Source: JAUUSJ01 sp964439395
Lineage (GTDB): Bacteria; Bacillota; Clostridia; Lachnospirales; Lachnospiraceae
Assembly: GCA_964439395.1 (NCBI GenBank)
Contig: CAYTNV010000012.1
Coordinates: 1-64,000 of the forward strand
Length of the DNA: 64,000 nt
Direction: 5' to 3'
Under the pieces are notes generated by a model. That model ran no database searches. It was not told the origin of the DNA and was given only the letters and a program-made list of their open reading frames with translations. Both the position numbers and the translations under genes were made by a program. Shown here one piece after another: positions 42,998 through 52,727 of the stretch; within the stretch, counting starts at the first letter, position 1, and each line of letters opens with the position of its first letter.

Positions 42998-43272
42998 AAT
43001 TATTTACCTCGAGTTCTTCAGATTAAATTCTATATCTGCGAAACAATTTCGCAGATTCTCATAAGTTATCTTACTCTATTTTCACTGAAAACACAACATT
43101 GTTTTTACAAAAATCTTCTTTGCCTTCTATATTATTATATGATATGATGGATTTATATGTAAAAAATACTCATATAAACTTTTATTTATAGTGGTATCTG
43201 CAAAGCAAGCAGATATACAAATTTAGAAAGGAATATGGACAAATACTTATTTGTCTCTTTAGGTAAATCATT
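42998..43272. other. Divergent region between glmM and yfhO-type genes
   Basis: It contains a perfect 10-bp triloop hairpin (ATCTGCGAAA-CAA-TTTCGCAGAT, 43034-43056) close to the glmM start and a 7-bp inverted repeat, TATCTGC/GCAGATA (43195-43215), upstream of the first YfhO gene. Promoters for both sides should lie here, but I cannot place them firmly. Confidence 0.45.
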
Positions 43273-46173
43273 ATGAATGATAAAGTAGTAAAAAGAAAAA
43301 GCCCTCTCGACTCTATTTTGGCCTTTTATCAAAAAAATGAGTTTACAGCCTGTCTTTGCTATTTCACGGCTTACACTATAATGTTTTGTTTTATCTGTCT
43401 AGTGGCATTCCAATCTTTTTATAAAAATGGATTATCCTTTCTCTGGAATCCTGATGGATTGACACAACATTATAACTCTCTCGCTTACTTTGGGGAATAT
43501 TTAAGGACAATTATAGGAAATTTTAGACTAACTGGACATTTCGAGCTTCCTATGTGGAATTTTAATATCGGATACGGTTCAGATATTATCACAACTCTTC
43601 ATTATTATGTTATTGGAGACCCACTTTGTCTGCTTTCTGTTTTTGTGAAACGACAAAATACGGAAACTCTGTATAATTTTTTAGTCTTATTCCGGTTATA
43701 CTTAGTTGGTATTTCTTTTTCCATTTTTGGAATTAAAATAAAAGAAAATAAATTTGGAGTTTTTCTCGGTACTTTAACCTATACTTTTTGTATGTATGCC
43801 TTATATACATGTGTAAAACATCCATATTTTATAAATCCAATGATTTATTTTCCACTCTTAATTCTCGGAATTGAAAAAATTTTGCGTAAAGAAAAGCCAT
43901 ATTTATTTATTTTTATGACGTTTATCTCAGCTACTAGCAATTTTTATTTTTTCTATATGCTAAGTATTTTGATTTTCCTTTATACTATAATTCGTTTCTT
44001 TCATAAATTTAAAAAGAAACGTCTAAAAATGTTAGCTTACTATTTAAGTCATTTTATAGTGTACTACTTAATTGGAGTTGCCATGTCAGCTTTTATATTT
44101 TTACCTATTGTCATCGCTTTCCTCTCCTCAAGTCGTATCACTACAGAATATAATATCACCCTTTTATATCCACTCACCTACTATGAGAACTTGCTGCCAG
44201 GAATTATCTCTGATACATCTGCAGGCTATTTCACATTTATTAGTCTATCAGCTGTGGCATTTGTCTCCCTTCTTCTTATATTTTTTCAGCGAAAAAAATA
44301 CACACAGCTTAAAATAGGAATTTTAATTTTTACAATCTTTTTAATTTTTCCATTTTTTGGACATATATTTAACGGATTTTCCTATGTATCAAATCGCTGG
44401 GTATGGGGGATTTCTTTCGTCATAGGAATTATGGTTATAAAAATGACGCCGTATCTTCTAAATCCTAGATTACGTTATATTGCTATCATTGCTTTTATAA
44501 CACTTATTTATTTTTTATCTTGCTGCCTTATCAAGAATAGCAGACAAAATACAGCTCTTCTTTCGTTTGCCGTACTAGCATTTTTTCTTATTTTGCTTGG
44601 AATGGGTGCAATTTTTCAAAAAGCAAATATTTTTTCTAAACGAAAGATTTCGCTCTACTTACACAGTGGACTGATTTTATTTTGCCTAATTAGTATTTTC
44701 TCAAACGCTCTATATCGATACTCGACTTTTGAGAAAAGTTATATATCAGAATTTATTCCTTCTGGCGAGGGGCTCTCTATTTTAACTGATACAGTTACTC
44801 CAGCTATGAATAAAATTGAGGATGCCTCTTTTTATCGGTACGAAGATTATATGGGAAAAGAACAAAATATTTACTTGAATTCTGCTCTTTTAAGCAAGCT
44901 TAATAGTACAAACTATTATTTCAGCCTTGAAAATGGAAATATTTCTAATTTTCTTATGGAAAACTCATTAGACCTTCGCACCTACCAAAAATACTACGGA
45001 CTTGATAATCGCATGATGCTTCAAGCTCTCGCATGCGTGAAATATGCAATAATCAAAAGAGGAGACGAGGCTACTCTTTCTTCTGGATTTAATAAATTAG
45101 TTTCCTCGTATACAACCGAGGATGGTATAACTTATGATGCCTATCAAAATGAGAATGCTCTTCCCCTTGGCTATACCTATTCTTCCTATATTACTAAGGA
45201 TAGATATAGTGAATTGACGGACTTAGAAAAACAGCAAGCTATGCTTCAAGGTGTCGTTTTGGAAGAACATATTCCATCTATTCCACAGACAACATTAAGC
45301 TTTACAGACTTAGCACTAAACTATGAACCTGTCATAAGCGCAGATAAAAATGACGATATTTCCTTTGAGAATGGAAAAATTATTGTAAAAAAGGAAAATA
45401 CAAAACTCACTCTTCAGCTTTTAGAAACAATGGATCGATGCGAAACTTATGTTTCTTTCACTAATTTACAATATAAAGGACTTAGTCCAAGAGAATGCTA
45501 TACAGATAGGAAATGGAATGCTCTTAGCAAACTGGAACAAAATAAGATTTCTTATGAATCCAAACGTTATTTAGAACCTTCTACTGTTTCTATCAATGTA
45601 AAATCAGGTGATGTATCTAAGAGTCTTCTCATTTCTACAAAGCAAGATGTATTCCACATCGATAAGGAAAATTATCTTGTAAACCTATGTTATGATGAAG
45701 ATGCAAGGAAGAAAATTACTCTCACCTTTGGTACTCCTGGAGTTTATACCTTTGACCAGCTCAAAGTAACGGCACAATCTCTAAGTGTACCGACAGAAAA
45801 TCTCGCATCTTTAAAACAAAATACTTTGCAAAACATTTCCATAAAAACAAATAAGTTAACTGGAACTATCGATTTATCCACTTCCAAAATTCTTTGCCTC
45901 TCTATTCCTTATAGTTCGGGATGGAGTGCTAAAGTAGACGGAGAACCTGCCAAATTATTAAAAGCAAATCGTATGTATATGGGACTTTTACTTGATGCTG
46001 GCAGCCATGAAATCGAGCTTACTTATGAAACACCAGGTTTAAAGGCAGGAGTTATCCTATCAAGAATTGGATTCGTACTCTTTATCGCCATTATCTTATT
46101 TGGACAATTTCGAGAACAAATTATAAGCTTTATTTTCTCAAATCACTCTCGAAAAAGAATCAAAAGGAGATAA
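43273..46173 (+). CDS. YfhO-family membrane protein, first copy
   Basis: The 966-residue polytopic protein has about 13 membrane segments in residues 35-480, a large extracellular C-terminal region (about 485-930) and a final membrane segment. NPDGLTQHYNSLAYFGEYLR, WNFNIGYGSDIITTLHYYVIGDP and SNFYFFYMLSI are YfhO-family marks. YfhO proteins are GT-C-like and, in Bacilli, take part in glycosylation of teichoic acids. It is 8 bp from a paralogue downstream, so the two form a unit. Confidence 0.88.
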   Translation: MNDKVVKRKSPLDSILAFYQKNEFTACLCYFTAYTIMFCFICLVAFQSFYKNGLSFLWNPDGLTQHYNSLAYFGEYLRTIIGNFRLTGHFELPMWNFNIGYGSDIITTLHYYVIGDPLCLLSVFVKRQNTETLYNFLVLFRLYLVGISFSIFGIKIKENKFGVFLGTLTYTFCMYALYTCVKHPYFINPMIYFPLLILGIEKILRKEKPYLFIFMTFISATSNFYFFYMLSILIFLYTIIRFFHKFKKKRLKMLAYYLSHFIVYYLIGVAMSAFIFLPIVIAFLSSSRITTEYNITLLYPLTYYENLLPGIISDTSAGYFTFISLSAVAFVSLLLIFFQRKKYTQLKIGILIFTIFLIFPFFGHIFNGFSYVSNRWVWGISFVIGIMVIKMTPYLLNPRLRYIAIIAFITLIYFLSCCLIKNSRQNTALLSFAVLAFFLILLGMGAIFQKANIFSKRKISLYLHSGLILFCLISIFSNALYRYSTFEKSYISEFIPSGEGLSILTDTVTPAMNKIEDASFYRYEDYMGKEQNIYLNSALLSKLNSTNYYFSLENGNISNFLMENSLDLRTYQKYYGLDNRMMLQALACVKYAIIKRGDEATLSSGFNKLVSSYTTEDGITYDAYQNENALPLGYTYSSYITKDRYSELTDLEKQQAMLQGVVLEEHIPSIPQTTLSFTDLALNYEPVISADKNDDISFENGKIIVKKENTKLTLQLLETMDRCETYVSFTNLQYKGLSPRECYTDRKWNALSKLEQNKISYESKRYLEPSTVSINVKSGDVSKSLLISTKQDVFHIDKENYLVNLCYDEDARKKITLTFGTPGVYTFDQLKVTAQSLSVPTENLASLKQNTLQNISIKTNKLTGTIDLSTSKILCLSIPYSSGWSAKVDGEPAKLLKANRMYMGLLLDAGSHEIELTYETPGLKAGVILSRIGFVLFIAIILFGQFREQIISFIFSNHSRKRIKRR

Positions 46174-46181
46174 TATTTTAA

Positions 46182-49100
46182 ATGAACAAAGATAATTTTT
46201 TTAAGTATAATATATCAAAAAAAGCAGATAGCCCCGAAGAACATAAAATCCAGGATGCTATAAAATATACAAATTCCATTATTGATTCCTATCAAAGGTC
46301 AAAATACAAAACAAGATTATACTATGCAGTTTATACGATACTTTTTATTTCCATTTCTCTCATGGCATTTTCTTGGTTTTACCTTAATCATCGCTCCTTC
46401 ATCTGGTCACTCGATGGTATATACCAACATTATAATGCCCTTGCTTATTACGGCGAGTATTTAAGAGAAATCGTAGAAACTTGGAGTTCCACTGGAAAGC
46501 TTACACTTCCTCTTTGGAATTTTAATCTTGGATATGGTTCTGATATTATAACAACCTTACATTATTATGTCATTGGAGATCCCTTATGTCTTCTCTCCTT
46601 CTTTGTAAGGAGAGAACATACCGAAGTATTATACCATATTTTGATTTTACTTCGACTTTATCTATCTGGACTTACCTTCTCTATGTTTTGTCATAGAATG
46701 AAGTCCGATGATTTCTCCACACTTGTAGGTTCTTTGACTTATGTATTTTGTCTTTTTTCCATGTATTATGGAATTAGACATCCCTATTTTATCAATCCAT
46801 TGATTTATTTACCATTACTGCTTATCGGAATTGAGAAAGTCTTTCACAAAGAAAAGCCCTACTTTTTTATTTTGATGACTTTTCTTTCCACAGTAAGTAA
46901 TTTTTACTTTTTTTATATGCTAAGTATCATTATTTTTATATATTCTGTTATTCGCTTTTTCCATATGTACAAACAGAATATTATAAAAAATATGCTCCTT
47001 TTACTCGGAAAATTTATCGGACTTTATTTCATTGGAGTAGCCATGGCCTGTTTTATATTTTTTCCAATCGTCATCGCCTTTCTCTCCTCCAATCGAATTT
47101 TAACTGAGAATCACGTGCCGCTTCTCTATAGCCTAAACTACTATGAAACTTTATTAGCAGGATTTTTCTCAGCTGCACCACTTGATTACTCTACCTCGCT
47201 TGGCTTTTTTGCTGTCGCATTTTTGAGTATTATTCTTCTTTTCTCTCAGAGAAAAAAGAACCGACAATTAATAATAGGATTTTGTCTTTTAGTTGCCTTT
47301 TTATTAATTCCATATGTCGGTCACGTATTAAACGGTTTTTCCTATATTGGAAATCGCTGGGTATTTGGATTAGCATTTTTAATCGCTTTTATTGTTGTAA
47401 AAATGATGCCAACCTTATTAGACATTAATATTCGCTCCTCCGCTATTTTATTTTTATGCACAACTGGATATTTCTTTATCTGTTTCATGATAACAAATAG
47501 CAGAAAAGAGACTATTATTGTCTCCCTCGCACTTACCTTTATGCTTCTGTTTTTACTCGTCTTTAGCAAAATTTTGAGAAGAGAAAAAGGAGTTCCTGGG
47601 CAGAAAGTTTTATTTTTTACAAAAACTGGAGTAATTATTATTACCATTGTCGGTATTTTAAGTAATTCTCTATACCGATACTCCCCTGTTCAAAAAGGAT
47701 ATGTATCTGACTTTTTAGAATCTGGCACTGCACTCGATTCTTTGACAGCGCAATCAACAAAAGTTTTAGAATCCATATCAGATACTGAATTTTACCGATA
47801 TGATGACCGCACAGAGGGAAATGACTGTTCTAATTCTGCCCTCTTAAGTGGAAAAAATAGTGTAGGATATTATTTCAGTCTAGAAAACGGAAATATATCT
47901 AATTTCTTTATGGAAAACGGAAATGCAATTCGTACGTTCCAAAGGTACTCTGGATTAGATAATCGAATGCTTTTAGAAGCCCTCGCTTCTGTAAAATACT
48001 GTATTGTCAAAAGAGGATCTGAAAGTCAACTTTCCTCTGGTTTTACAAAGCTTATCTCTTCCTACACTGACGAAGATGGAACTGTTTATGATTTATATTA
48101 TAATCAAAATACGCTTCCTCTAGGATATACGTATTCTTCCTATATTACTAAAGAACGTTTTCTAACTTTAAACTTGGCAGAACGTCAACAGGCACTTGTA
48201 CAGGGTGTCGTATTAGATGAGACGACAAACTCTATCAAGGACTTTCCTCAAACAAGCCTTAAGTTTACACATTTAGATTTACCTTTTGAAATTGAAACAA
48301 ATGCTGGAACAAAAAAGAATATCGAGGTACAAGATGGAAAAATCATTGTCCGAAAAGAAGATTCACAGATTACACTTCAGCTAAAACAGACAATGGACCG
48401 CTGTGAAACCTATGTCATATTTAAAAATCTAAAATTTACTGGCTATTCTCCTCGACAGACATATACTGACGACGAGTGGGAGAAATTAGATATCTTAGCC
48501 CAAAATGATATTTTAAGAGAATCAAAATTTTATCAAGATCCAAGTTACGCAAAGATACAGGTAAAAAGTAGTTCGGTTTCTAAAAGCTTTACAATCTCCA
48601 CAAAAAATGATTCTTACTATGTGGAGAGAGAAAATTGCCTTATTAATCTTTGCTATAATCAATATGCTAGAAAACAGATTACTCTTACCTTTAGCACACC
48701 AGGAGAATATACATTTGACCAGCTTCAAGTAGTGGCTCAATCTCTCAGTATTCCAAAACATAATATTGATACATTAAAACAAGATGTTTTAGAAAATATA
48801 TCAATTGATACAAATACTGTGACTGGCACAATATCTCTAGACGTACCTAAGATTCTTTGCCTCTCCATCCCTTATAGCGATGGATGGAGCGCTACAGTGG
48901 ATGGTGTGGAGACAGAAATTTTAAAGGCAAATACAATGTATATGTGTATTCCACTCCCTGCTGGAGACCATACAATCCAATTAAATTATCAAACTCCTGG
49001 TCTTTCTTTTGGAACGACTCTGACCAAAATAGGATTCTTCATCCTATTTTGTAAACTATTTTACGATTATGTCTTCCCATACTTTTTGCCAAGACTTCGT

Positions 49101-49241
49101 CCAATCGTAAAGAATAAATGGAATAAATTAAACGAAACAGATTCCCAAAAGAAATTAAGGGCGTATTTAAACAAACTAAAAAAGGTTTATAAAAAACTGA
49201 AAGAAAAAATAAAGAAAAAGATAAAAGAGAGAAAAAAATAA
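46182..49241 (+). CDS. YfhO-family membrane protein, second copy
   Basis: This 1019-residue paralogue of the previous gene has near-identical blocks (WNFNLGYGSDIITTLHYYVIGDP, YFINPLIYLPLLLIGIEKV, SIPYSDGWSATVDG) and the same membrane layout. It has an extra cytoplasmic N-terminal stretch of about 40 residues and a strongly Lys-rich C-terminal tail (KKLKKVYKKLKEKIKKKI). The pair arose by tandem duplication and diverged. Different glycan acceptors or a heterodimer are possible. A terminator follows. Confidence 0.88.
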   Translation: MNKDNFFKYNISKKADSPEEHKIQDAIKYTNSIIDSYQRSKYKTRLYYAVYTILFISISLMAFSWFYLNHRSFIWSLDGIYQHYNALAYYGEYLREIVETWSSTGKLTLPLWNFNLGYGSDIITTLHYYVIGDPLCLLSFFVRREHTEVLYHILILLRLYLSGLTFSMFCHRMKSDDFSTLVGSLTYVFCLFSMYYGIRHPYFINPLIYLPLLLIGIEKVFHKEKPYFFILMTFLSTVSNFYFFYMLSIIIFIYSVIRFFHMYKQNIIKNMLLLLGKFIGLYFIGVAMACFIFFPIVIAFLSSNRILTENHVPLLYSLNYYETLLAGFFSAAPLDYSTSLGFFAVAFLSIILLFSQRKKNRQLIIGFCLLVAFLLIPYVGHVLNGFSYIGNRWVFGLAFLIAFIVVKMMPTLLDINIRSSAILFLCTTGYFFICFMITNSRKETIIVSLALTFMLLFLLVFSKILRREKGVPGQKVLFFTKTGVIIITIVGILSNSLYRYSPVQKGYVSDFLESGTALDSLTAQSTKVLESISDTEFYRYDDRTEGNDCSNSALLSGKNSVGYYFSLENGNISNFFMENGNAIRTFQRYSGLDNRMLLEALASVKYCIVKRGSESQLSSGFTKLISSYTDEDGTVYDLYYNQNTLPLGYTYSSYITKERFLTLNLAERQQALVQGVVLDETTNSIKDFPQTSLKFTHLDLPFEIETNAGTKKNIEVQDGKIIVRKEDSQITLQLKQTMDRCETYVIFKNLKFTGYSPRQTYTDDEWEKLDILAQNDILRESKFYQDPSYAKIQVKSSSVSKSFTISTKNDSYYVERENCLINLCYNQYARKQITLTFSTPGEYTFDQLQVVAQSLSIPKHNIDTLKQDVLENISIDTNTVTGTISLDVPKILCLSIPYSDGWSATVDGVETEILKANTMYMCIPLPAGDHTIQLNYQTPGLSFGTTLTKIGFFILFCKLFYDYVFPYFLPRLRPIVKNKWNKLNETDSQKKLRAYLNKLKKVYKKLKEKIKKKIKERKK

Positions 49242-49269
49242 GAGCTTTATACTAAAATAATAAGCCCAA

Positions 49270-49306
49270 AAGAGAAGACAAAAAAATTTGTCTTCTCTTA
49301 ATTTTT
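49270..49306 (+). terminator. Terminator of yfhO pair
   Basis: AAGAGAAGACAAA (49270-49282) pairs with TTTGTCTTCTCTT (49287-49299), followed by AATTTTTC. Confidence 0.88.
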
Positions 49307-49347
49307 CACTTGATTTTTTAAGAGTTTCATAGTAGAATAAATATGTT

Positions 49348-49420
49348 GCCGATATAGCACAGTCGGTAGTGCGACGCACTCGTAATGCGTAGGTCAGCGG
49401 TTCGATCCCGCTTATCGGCT
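49348..49420 (+). tRNA. tRNA-Thr, anticodon CGU
   Basis: The 73-nt cloverleaf has acceptor stem GCCGATA/TATCGGC with discriminator T, anticodon stem ACGCA/TGCGT around CTCGTAA (anticodon CGT), and the T arm GCGGTTCGATCCCGC. CCA is not encoded. A hairpin terminator follows at 49424-49455. Confidence 0.96.
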
Positions 49421-49423
49421 CTT

Positions 49424-49455
49424 AAGGGATGTGATGTTTTATCATATCCCTTTTA
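49424..49455 (+). terminator. Terminator after tRNA-Thr
   Basis: AAGGGATGTGAT (49424-49435) pairs with ATCATATCCCTT (49441-49452), one mismatch, then T residues. Confidence 0.7.
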
Positions 49456-49539
49456 TATTATAAAAATATAGATTTTGAAACAATGAAAGCAGACGCCAAA
49501 AGGCAGAGAACCTATCGACTCTCCACCCTTTTTCCTTTT

Positions 49540-50367
49540 TTACATATTCTCAACAGCCTTCACAGCCTCTTGTAAATACTCCTTTGTCTCTTCCATCTTA
49601 CCAGCATCACAAAGCTTTGCAAGCTCTGGATCAATCGGAAGTCTTCCAAGAATTGGTACATTATATTCCTTCGCTATCTCTTCCAATCCGCTTTCTCCAA
49701 AGATTTTTAACTCCTTGCCACAATCTGGACAGACAAAATAACTCATATTTTCTACTAATCCAAGAATTGGTACATTCATCATATTAGCCATATTCATTGC
49801 CTTTTCTACAATCATAGAAACTAATTCCTGAGGGGAAGTTACGATAATAATTCCATCAAGTGGGATAGATTGGAATACAGTAAGCGGCACATCTCCTGTT
49901 CCTGGAGGCATATCAATAAACATATAATCTATATTAGACCATACTGTCTCCCCCCAGAACTGCTTAATAAGACCTCCTAAAACTGGCCCTCTCCATAAAA
50001 CTGGATCTGTCTGATTCTCCAACAATAAATTAACAGAAACTACATCAATTCCCGTATTTGTCATCGCAGGAATAATGAGTCCTTCTGGTGTTCCAAGTAA
50101 AGTCTCATCTAAGCCAAATGCTTTTGGAACAGATGGTCCTGTAACATCTGCATCTAAAATTGCTGTTTTATATCCAGCACGATTCATGCCAACTGCCATG
50201 AGAGAAGTAACCATGGATTTTCCAACTCCACCCTTACCACTCACAATACCAATTACTTTTTTTACAGAGCTTCTCGCATGAAGCTTTACTAAAAAATCTT
50301 CTGGTGAAGCCTGTCTCTCACTACAGCTTTCACCACAACTGCTGCAATTATGTGTACAATCACTCAT
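49540..50367 (-). CDS. mrp: Mrp/NBP35-type iron-sulfur carrier ATPase
   Basis: The 275-residue protein has an N-terminal Cys cluster (CTHNCSSCGESC), the deviant Walker A GKGGVGKSMVT, DADVTGPSVPKAFGL, Walker B FIDMPPGTGD and the CxxC of YFVCPDCGKE that binds a bridging 4Fe-4S cluster in the dimer. It transfers clusters to target enzymes. The start is ATG 50367 (GGAGGAAAA site). Confidence 0.94.
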   Translation of the reverse strand: MSDCTHNCSSCGESCSERQASPEDFLVKLHARSSVKKVIGIVSGKGGVGKSMVTSLMAVGMNRAGYKTAILDADVTGPSVPKAFGLDETLLGTPEGLIIPAMTNTGIDVVSVNLLLENQTDPVLWRGPVLGGLIKQFWGETVWSNIDYMFIDMPPGTGDVPLTVFQSIPLDGIIIVTSPQELVSMIVEKAMNMANMMNVPILGLVENMSYFVCPDCGKELKIFGESGLEEIAKEYNVPILGRLPIDPELAKLCDAGKMEETKEYLQEAVKAVENM

Positions 50368-50568
50368 TCTTTTTTCCTCCAATATTTATATTTATGAAAC
50401 ATGAAATGTCCCGAGAAGAGATAATCTTCGCCTCTCGGGATATAATTCATTCCTTTGATACACTTCTGCCACTCAAATTACTCTCGCCATCTAAAGAGAC
50501 GAGAAAATTTTTAATGTATTGGCTTAAAAAAATTCATATTATCACTAGTATCGCCTTATTAAAACTTC

Positions 50569-52530
50569 TTATTCATCCTTCAATGAATCTATCGCTTTTT
50601 TTGCTTCAGCTGCTCTCTTTTCCGCCTCTGCAAGTCTTCTCTGGAGTTCCTCAGCTCTCGCCGCTGCCGCTGCTCGTGCTGTTGCTGCTGCTTTTGCTGC
50701 TTCCTCAGCTTTTTTTGCTTCCTCAGCTGCCAGCTTTGCTGCCTTCTCCACTTCCTCCCTTGCTTTTCTTTCGGCCTCAGCTGCTGCCTGTGCACGCTTA
50801 ATAGATTCTAATGGATTATTTATTTCTGGCTTAGAAATAGTAGTTGTGATCTTTGGTTCTACTACCTTTGGCTCCACTTTCTTTGGCTCTTCAATTTTTA
50901 TAGGCTCTACTTTTACTGGCTCTAGCACTTCTTTAACTGGCTCTGGTGCCTTCTTTGCATTCTTCATAATATTAGGCATCTCTACTTTTTTATTCTCCTG
51001 CTTAGGTGCTTTTACCTCTTCCTTTTCTGGCTGTGGAGCAAATAGACTTCTTCCTGCTGGCTTAGATTTTTTCGTCAGCTCTTCTGGTTTTGCCTTTAAA
51101 ATATTCGGAATAACAGTCGTCTTACCTGCTTCCTCTAGGGCAACGCTTGTCTGCTTTTTCGCCTCTGCGGCTTCCTTAGCCGCCTTCTCTCTCGCCATTA
51201 AAGCCTTCTCTCTCGCTTCGCGATAAGCCTTTTCCTTCTCTACTTTTTCCTGTTCCATTACTTTTTTCTTTGCTTCTTCTTTTTTTAGTTCAGCCTGCTC
51301 TCGTGCTTTTTCTTGCTCGACGCGAAGTGCGGCTAATTGCTCCGCCTCTGTCTGTTTTTTCGGCTCAATCACTGCCTCTACTTTTTGAACTGGCTGCTCT
51401 TTTTTGTTTTTCTTAAAGAAGGTAAAAAGTTTTTTCTTCTCCACAGATATAGAATTTAAAAATAACAATTCCATCGTCTCTCTCGTCATAGGGAATGGAT
51501 AATTTGCAAGCTTCTTCTCATTACTTAACATGCCATCTACATAGCGATCCAATTCATCTTGTTCTATAGATATAATATCAAATAAAGAATCAATGAATTT
51601 AAAGAACGATTTCTCATTTCTAAACTCTAAAAGTCGAAGCACCGTTTTTACTTGACTTCTATCTTCATATAAATCAATAAAAGCTGGAAGGAAAATGCCA
51701 ACTGCGTTTCCATGTGGAATTCCTTTCTCATATGTCAAATAATAACTCATACCATGTGGAAGTGATGTTCCAGTATGTGAAATTGCCATACCTGCAATAG
51801 TGGATGCAAGAGCTAATGTCTCTGCCTCCTCCTCTGTAGGATCATCCTCAATCAATAATACTTCTTTTACACTTCCCCAAAGATCTAATCCATATTCACT
51901 GAGCATACGATTAAATGGATCAGCATTTGTATTGAGATAACTTTCTATCAAATGAGCTAACGCATCAATTGCTGTATTTACAAGAAGATCTTTATTTGAA
52001 AAATTTAAATAGCCAGGATCTACAAGTGCAAGTTCCGGGAATACTTTCTGTGCCATACTCCTCTTCGTCTTCTCATCGTGAAGAGTTAAAATAGCATATG
52101 GAGTAGCCTCGGAACCTGTTCCAGCTGTCGTTGGAACTTCTACAACTGGAAGTGCCTTAAGAGGAGTAGGATTATATAAATCTTTTGCTTTTTTATCTGG
52201 ATTCGCAATTAAGACAGCAATTGCCTTCGCTGCATCCATTGGAGAGCCCCCTCCAATACCAATGACATAGTCTACATTTTCTTCTTTACCTACCTGAGCT
52301 GCTTTTGTAACATTTTCAAGTGACGGATTTTGCTCTATAGAATCAAATATAACATATAAAACTCCCTGTGAACTTAACGCCTCTGTAACATCCTTCAAAG
52401 AACCATTTTGCTTGGAAGAATTTGCTCCTGTCACAATCAAAGCCTTTGTCCCAAAAGAAGCTAATTCTGTCATATAAGTAGAAACACAGTCCTTTTGTAC
52501 ATGTATTTTAGTTGGAATATAGAAATTCAT
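50569..52530 (-). CDS. Iron-containing alcohol dehydrogenase fused to Ala/Glu/Lys-rich tail
   Basis: The first 370 or so of 653 residues are a group III Fe-dependent alcohol dehydrogenase: GIGGGSPMDAAKAIAVL, VEVPTTAGTGSEATPYAIL, and His metal ligands in AIDALAHLIESY and SLPHGMSYY/GIPHGNAVG. The remaining 285 residues are low-complexity, rich in Ala, Lys and Glu, with Pro/Val-rich spacers, and end in a predicted coiled coil (ERKAREEVEKAAKLAAEEAK). I do not know this combination in the family. The start is ATG 52530 (AAAGGAG site). The tail may mediate assembly or binding to another protein. Confidence 0.87.
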   Translation of the reverse strand: MNFYIPTKIHVQKDCVSTYMTELASFGTKALIVTGANSSKQNGSLKDVTEALSSQGVLYVIFDSIEQNPSLENVTKAAQVGKEENVDYVIGIGGGSPMDAAKAIAVLIANPDKKAKDLYNPTPLKALPVVEVPTTAGTGSEATPYAILTLHDEKTKRSMAQKVFPELALVDPGYLNFSNKDLLVNTAIDALAHLIESYLNTNADPFNRMLSEYGLDLWGSVKEVLLIEDDPTEEEAETLALASTIAGMAISHTGTSLPHGMSYYLTYEKGIPHGNAVGIFLPAFIDLYEDRSQVKTVLRLLEFRNEKSFFKFIDSLFDIISIEQDELDRYVDGMLSNEKKLANYPFPMTRETMELLFLNSISVEKKKLFTFFKKNKKEQPVQKVEAVIEPKKQTEAEQLAALRVEQEKAREQAELKKEEAKKKVMEQEKVEKEKAYREAREKALMAREKAAKEAAEAKKQTSVALEEAGKTTVIPNILKAKPEELTKKSKPAGRSLFAPQPEKEEVKAPKQENKKVEMPNIMKNAKKAPEPVKEVLEPVKVEPIKIEEPKKVEPKVVEPKITTTISKPEINNPLESIKRAQAAAEAERKAREEVEKAAKLAAEEAKKAEEAAKAAATARAAAAARAEELQRRLAEAEKRAAEAKKAIDSLKDE

Positions 52531-52621
52531 GCTCCTCATCTCCTTTTTCTTGTATCTAAAATATAAAAATATATCTTATTATTCATCATTTTTGTTACCT
52601 TAAAAATTTACTCCCCAACTA

Positions 52622-52692
52622 AAGTATACTCTTCGAGTATACTGCTTTCTATGCCCTACGGGCAAGAAACAACTTTGTTGTTTCATAATGTA
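52622..52692. repeat. Three consecutive perfect triloop hairpins
   Basis: In order on the plus strand: AGTATACTC-TTC-GAGTATACT, GCCC-TAC-GGGC and GAAACAAC-TTT-GTTGTTTC. Each is a perfect stem with a 3-nt loop. They lie between the Gfo/Idh gene and the alcohol dehydrogenase fusion and would be in the leader or promoter of the latter. They could be a compact RNA structure or copies of a dispersed repeat. Confidence 0.6.
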
Positions 52693-52727
52693 TATTATAT
52701 GGTATAATTCGCTGTTTTTCAACCAAT

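Noticed and set aside
50304..50801. Open frame on the plus strand opposite the alcohol dehydrogenase fusion tail
   Set aside because: It is the antisense of the Ala/Glu/Lys-rich tail, which creates long open frames by composition; it has no ribosome site and no protein-like pattern.
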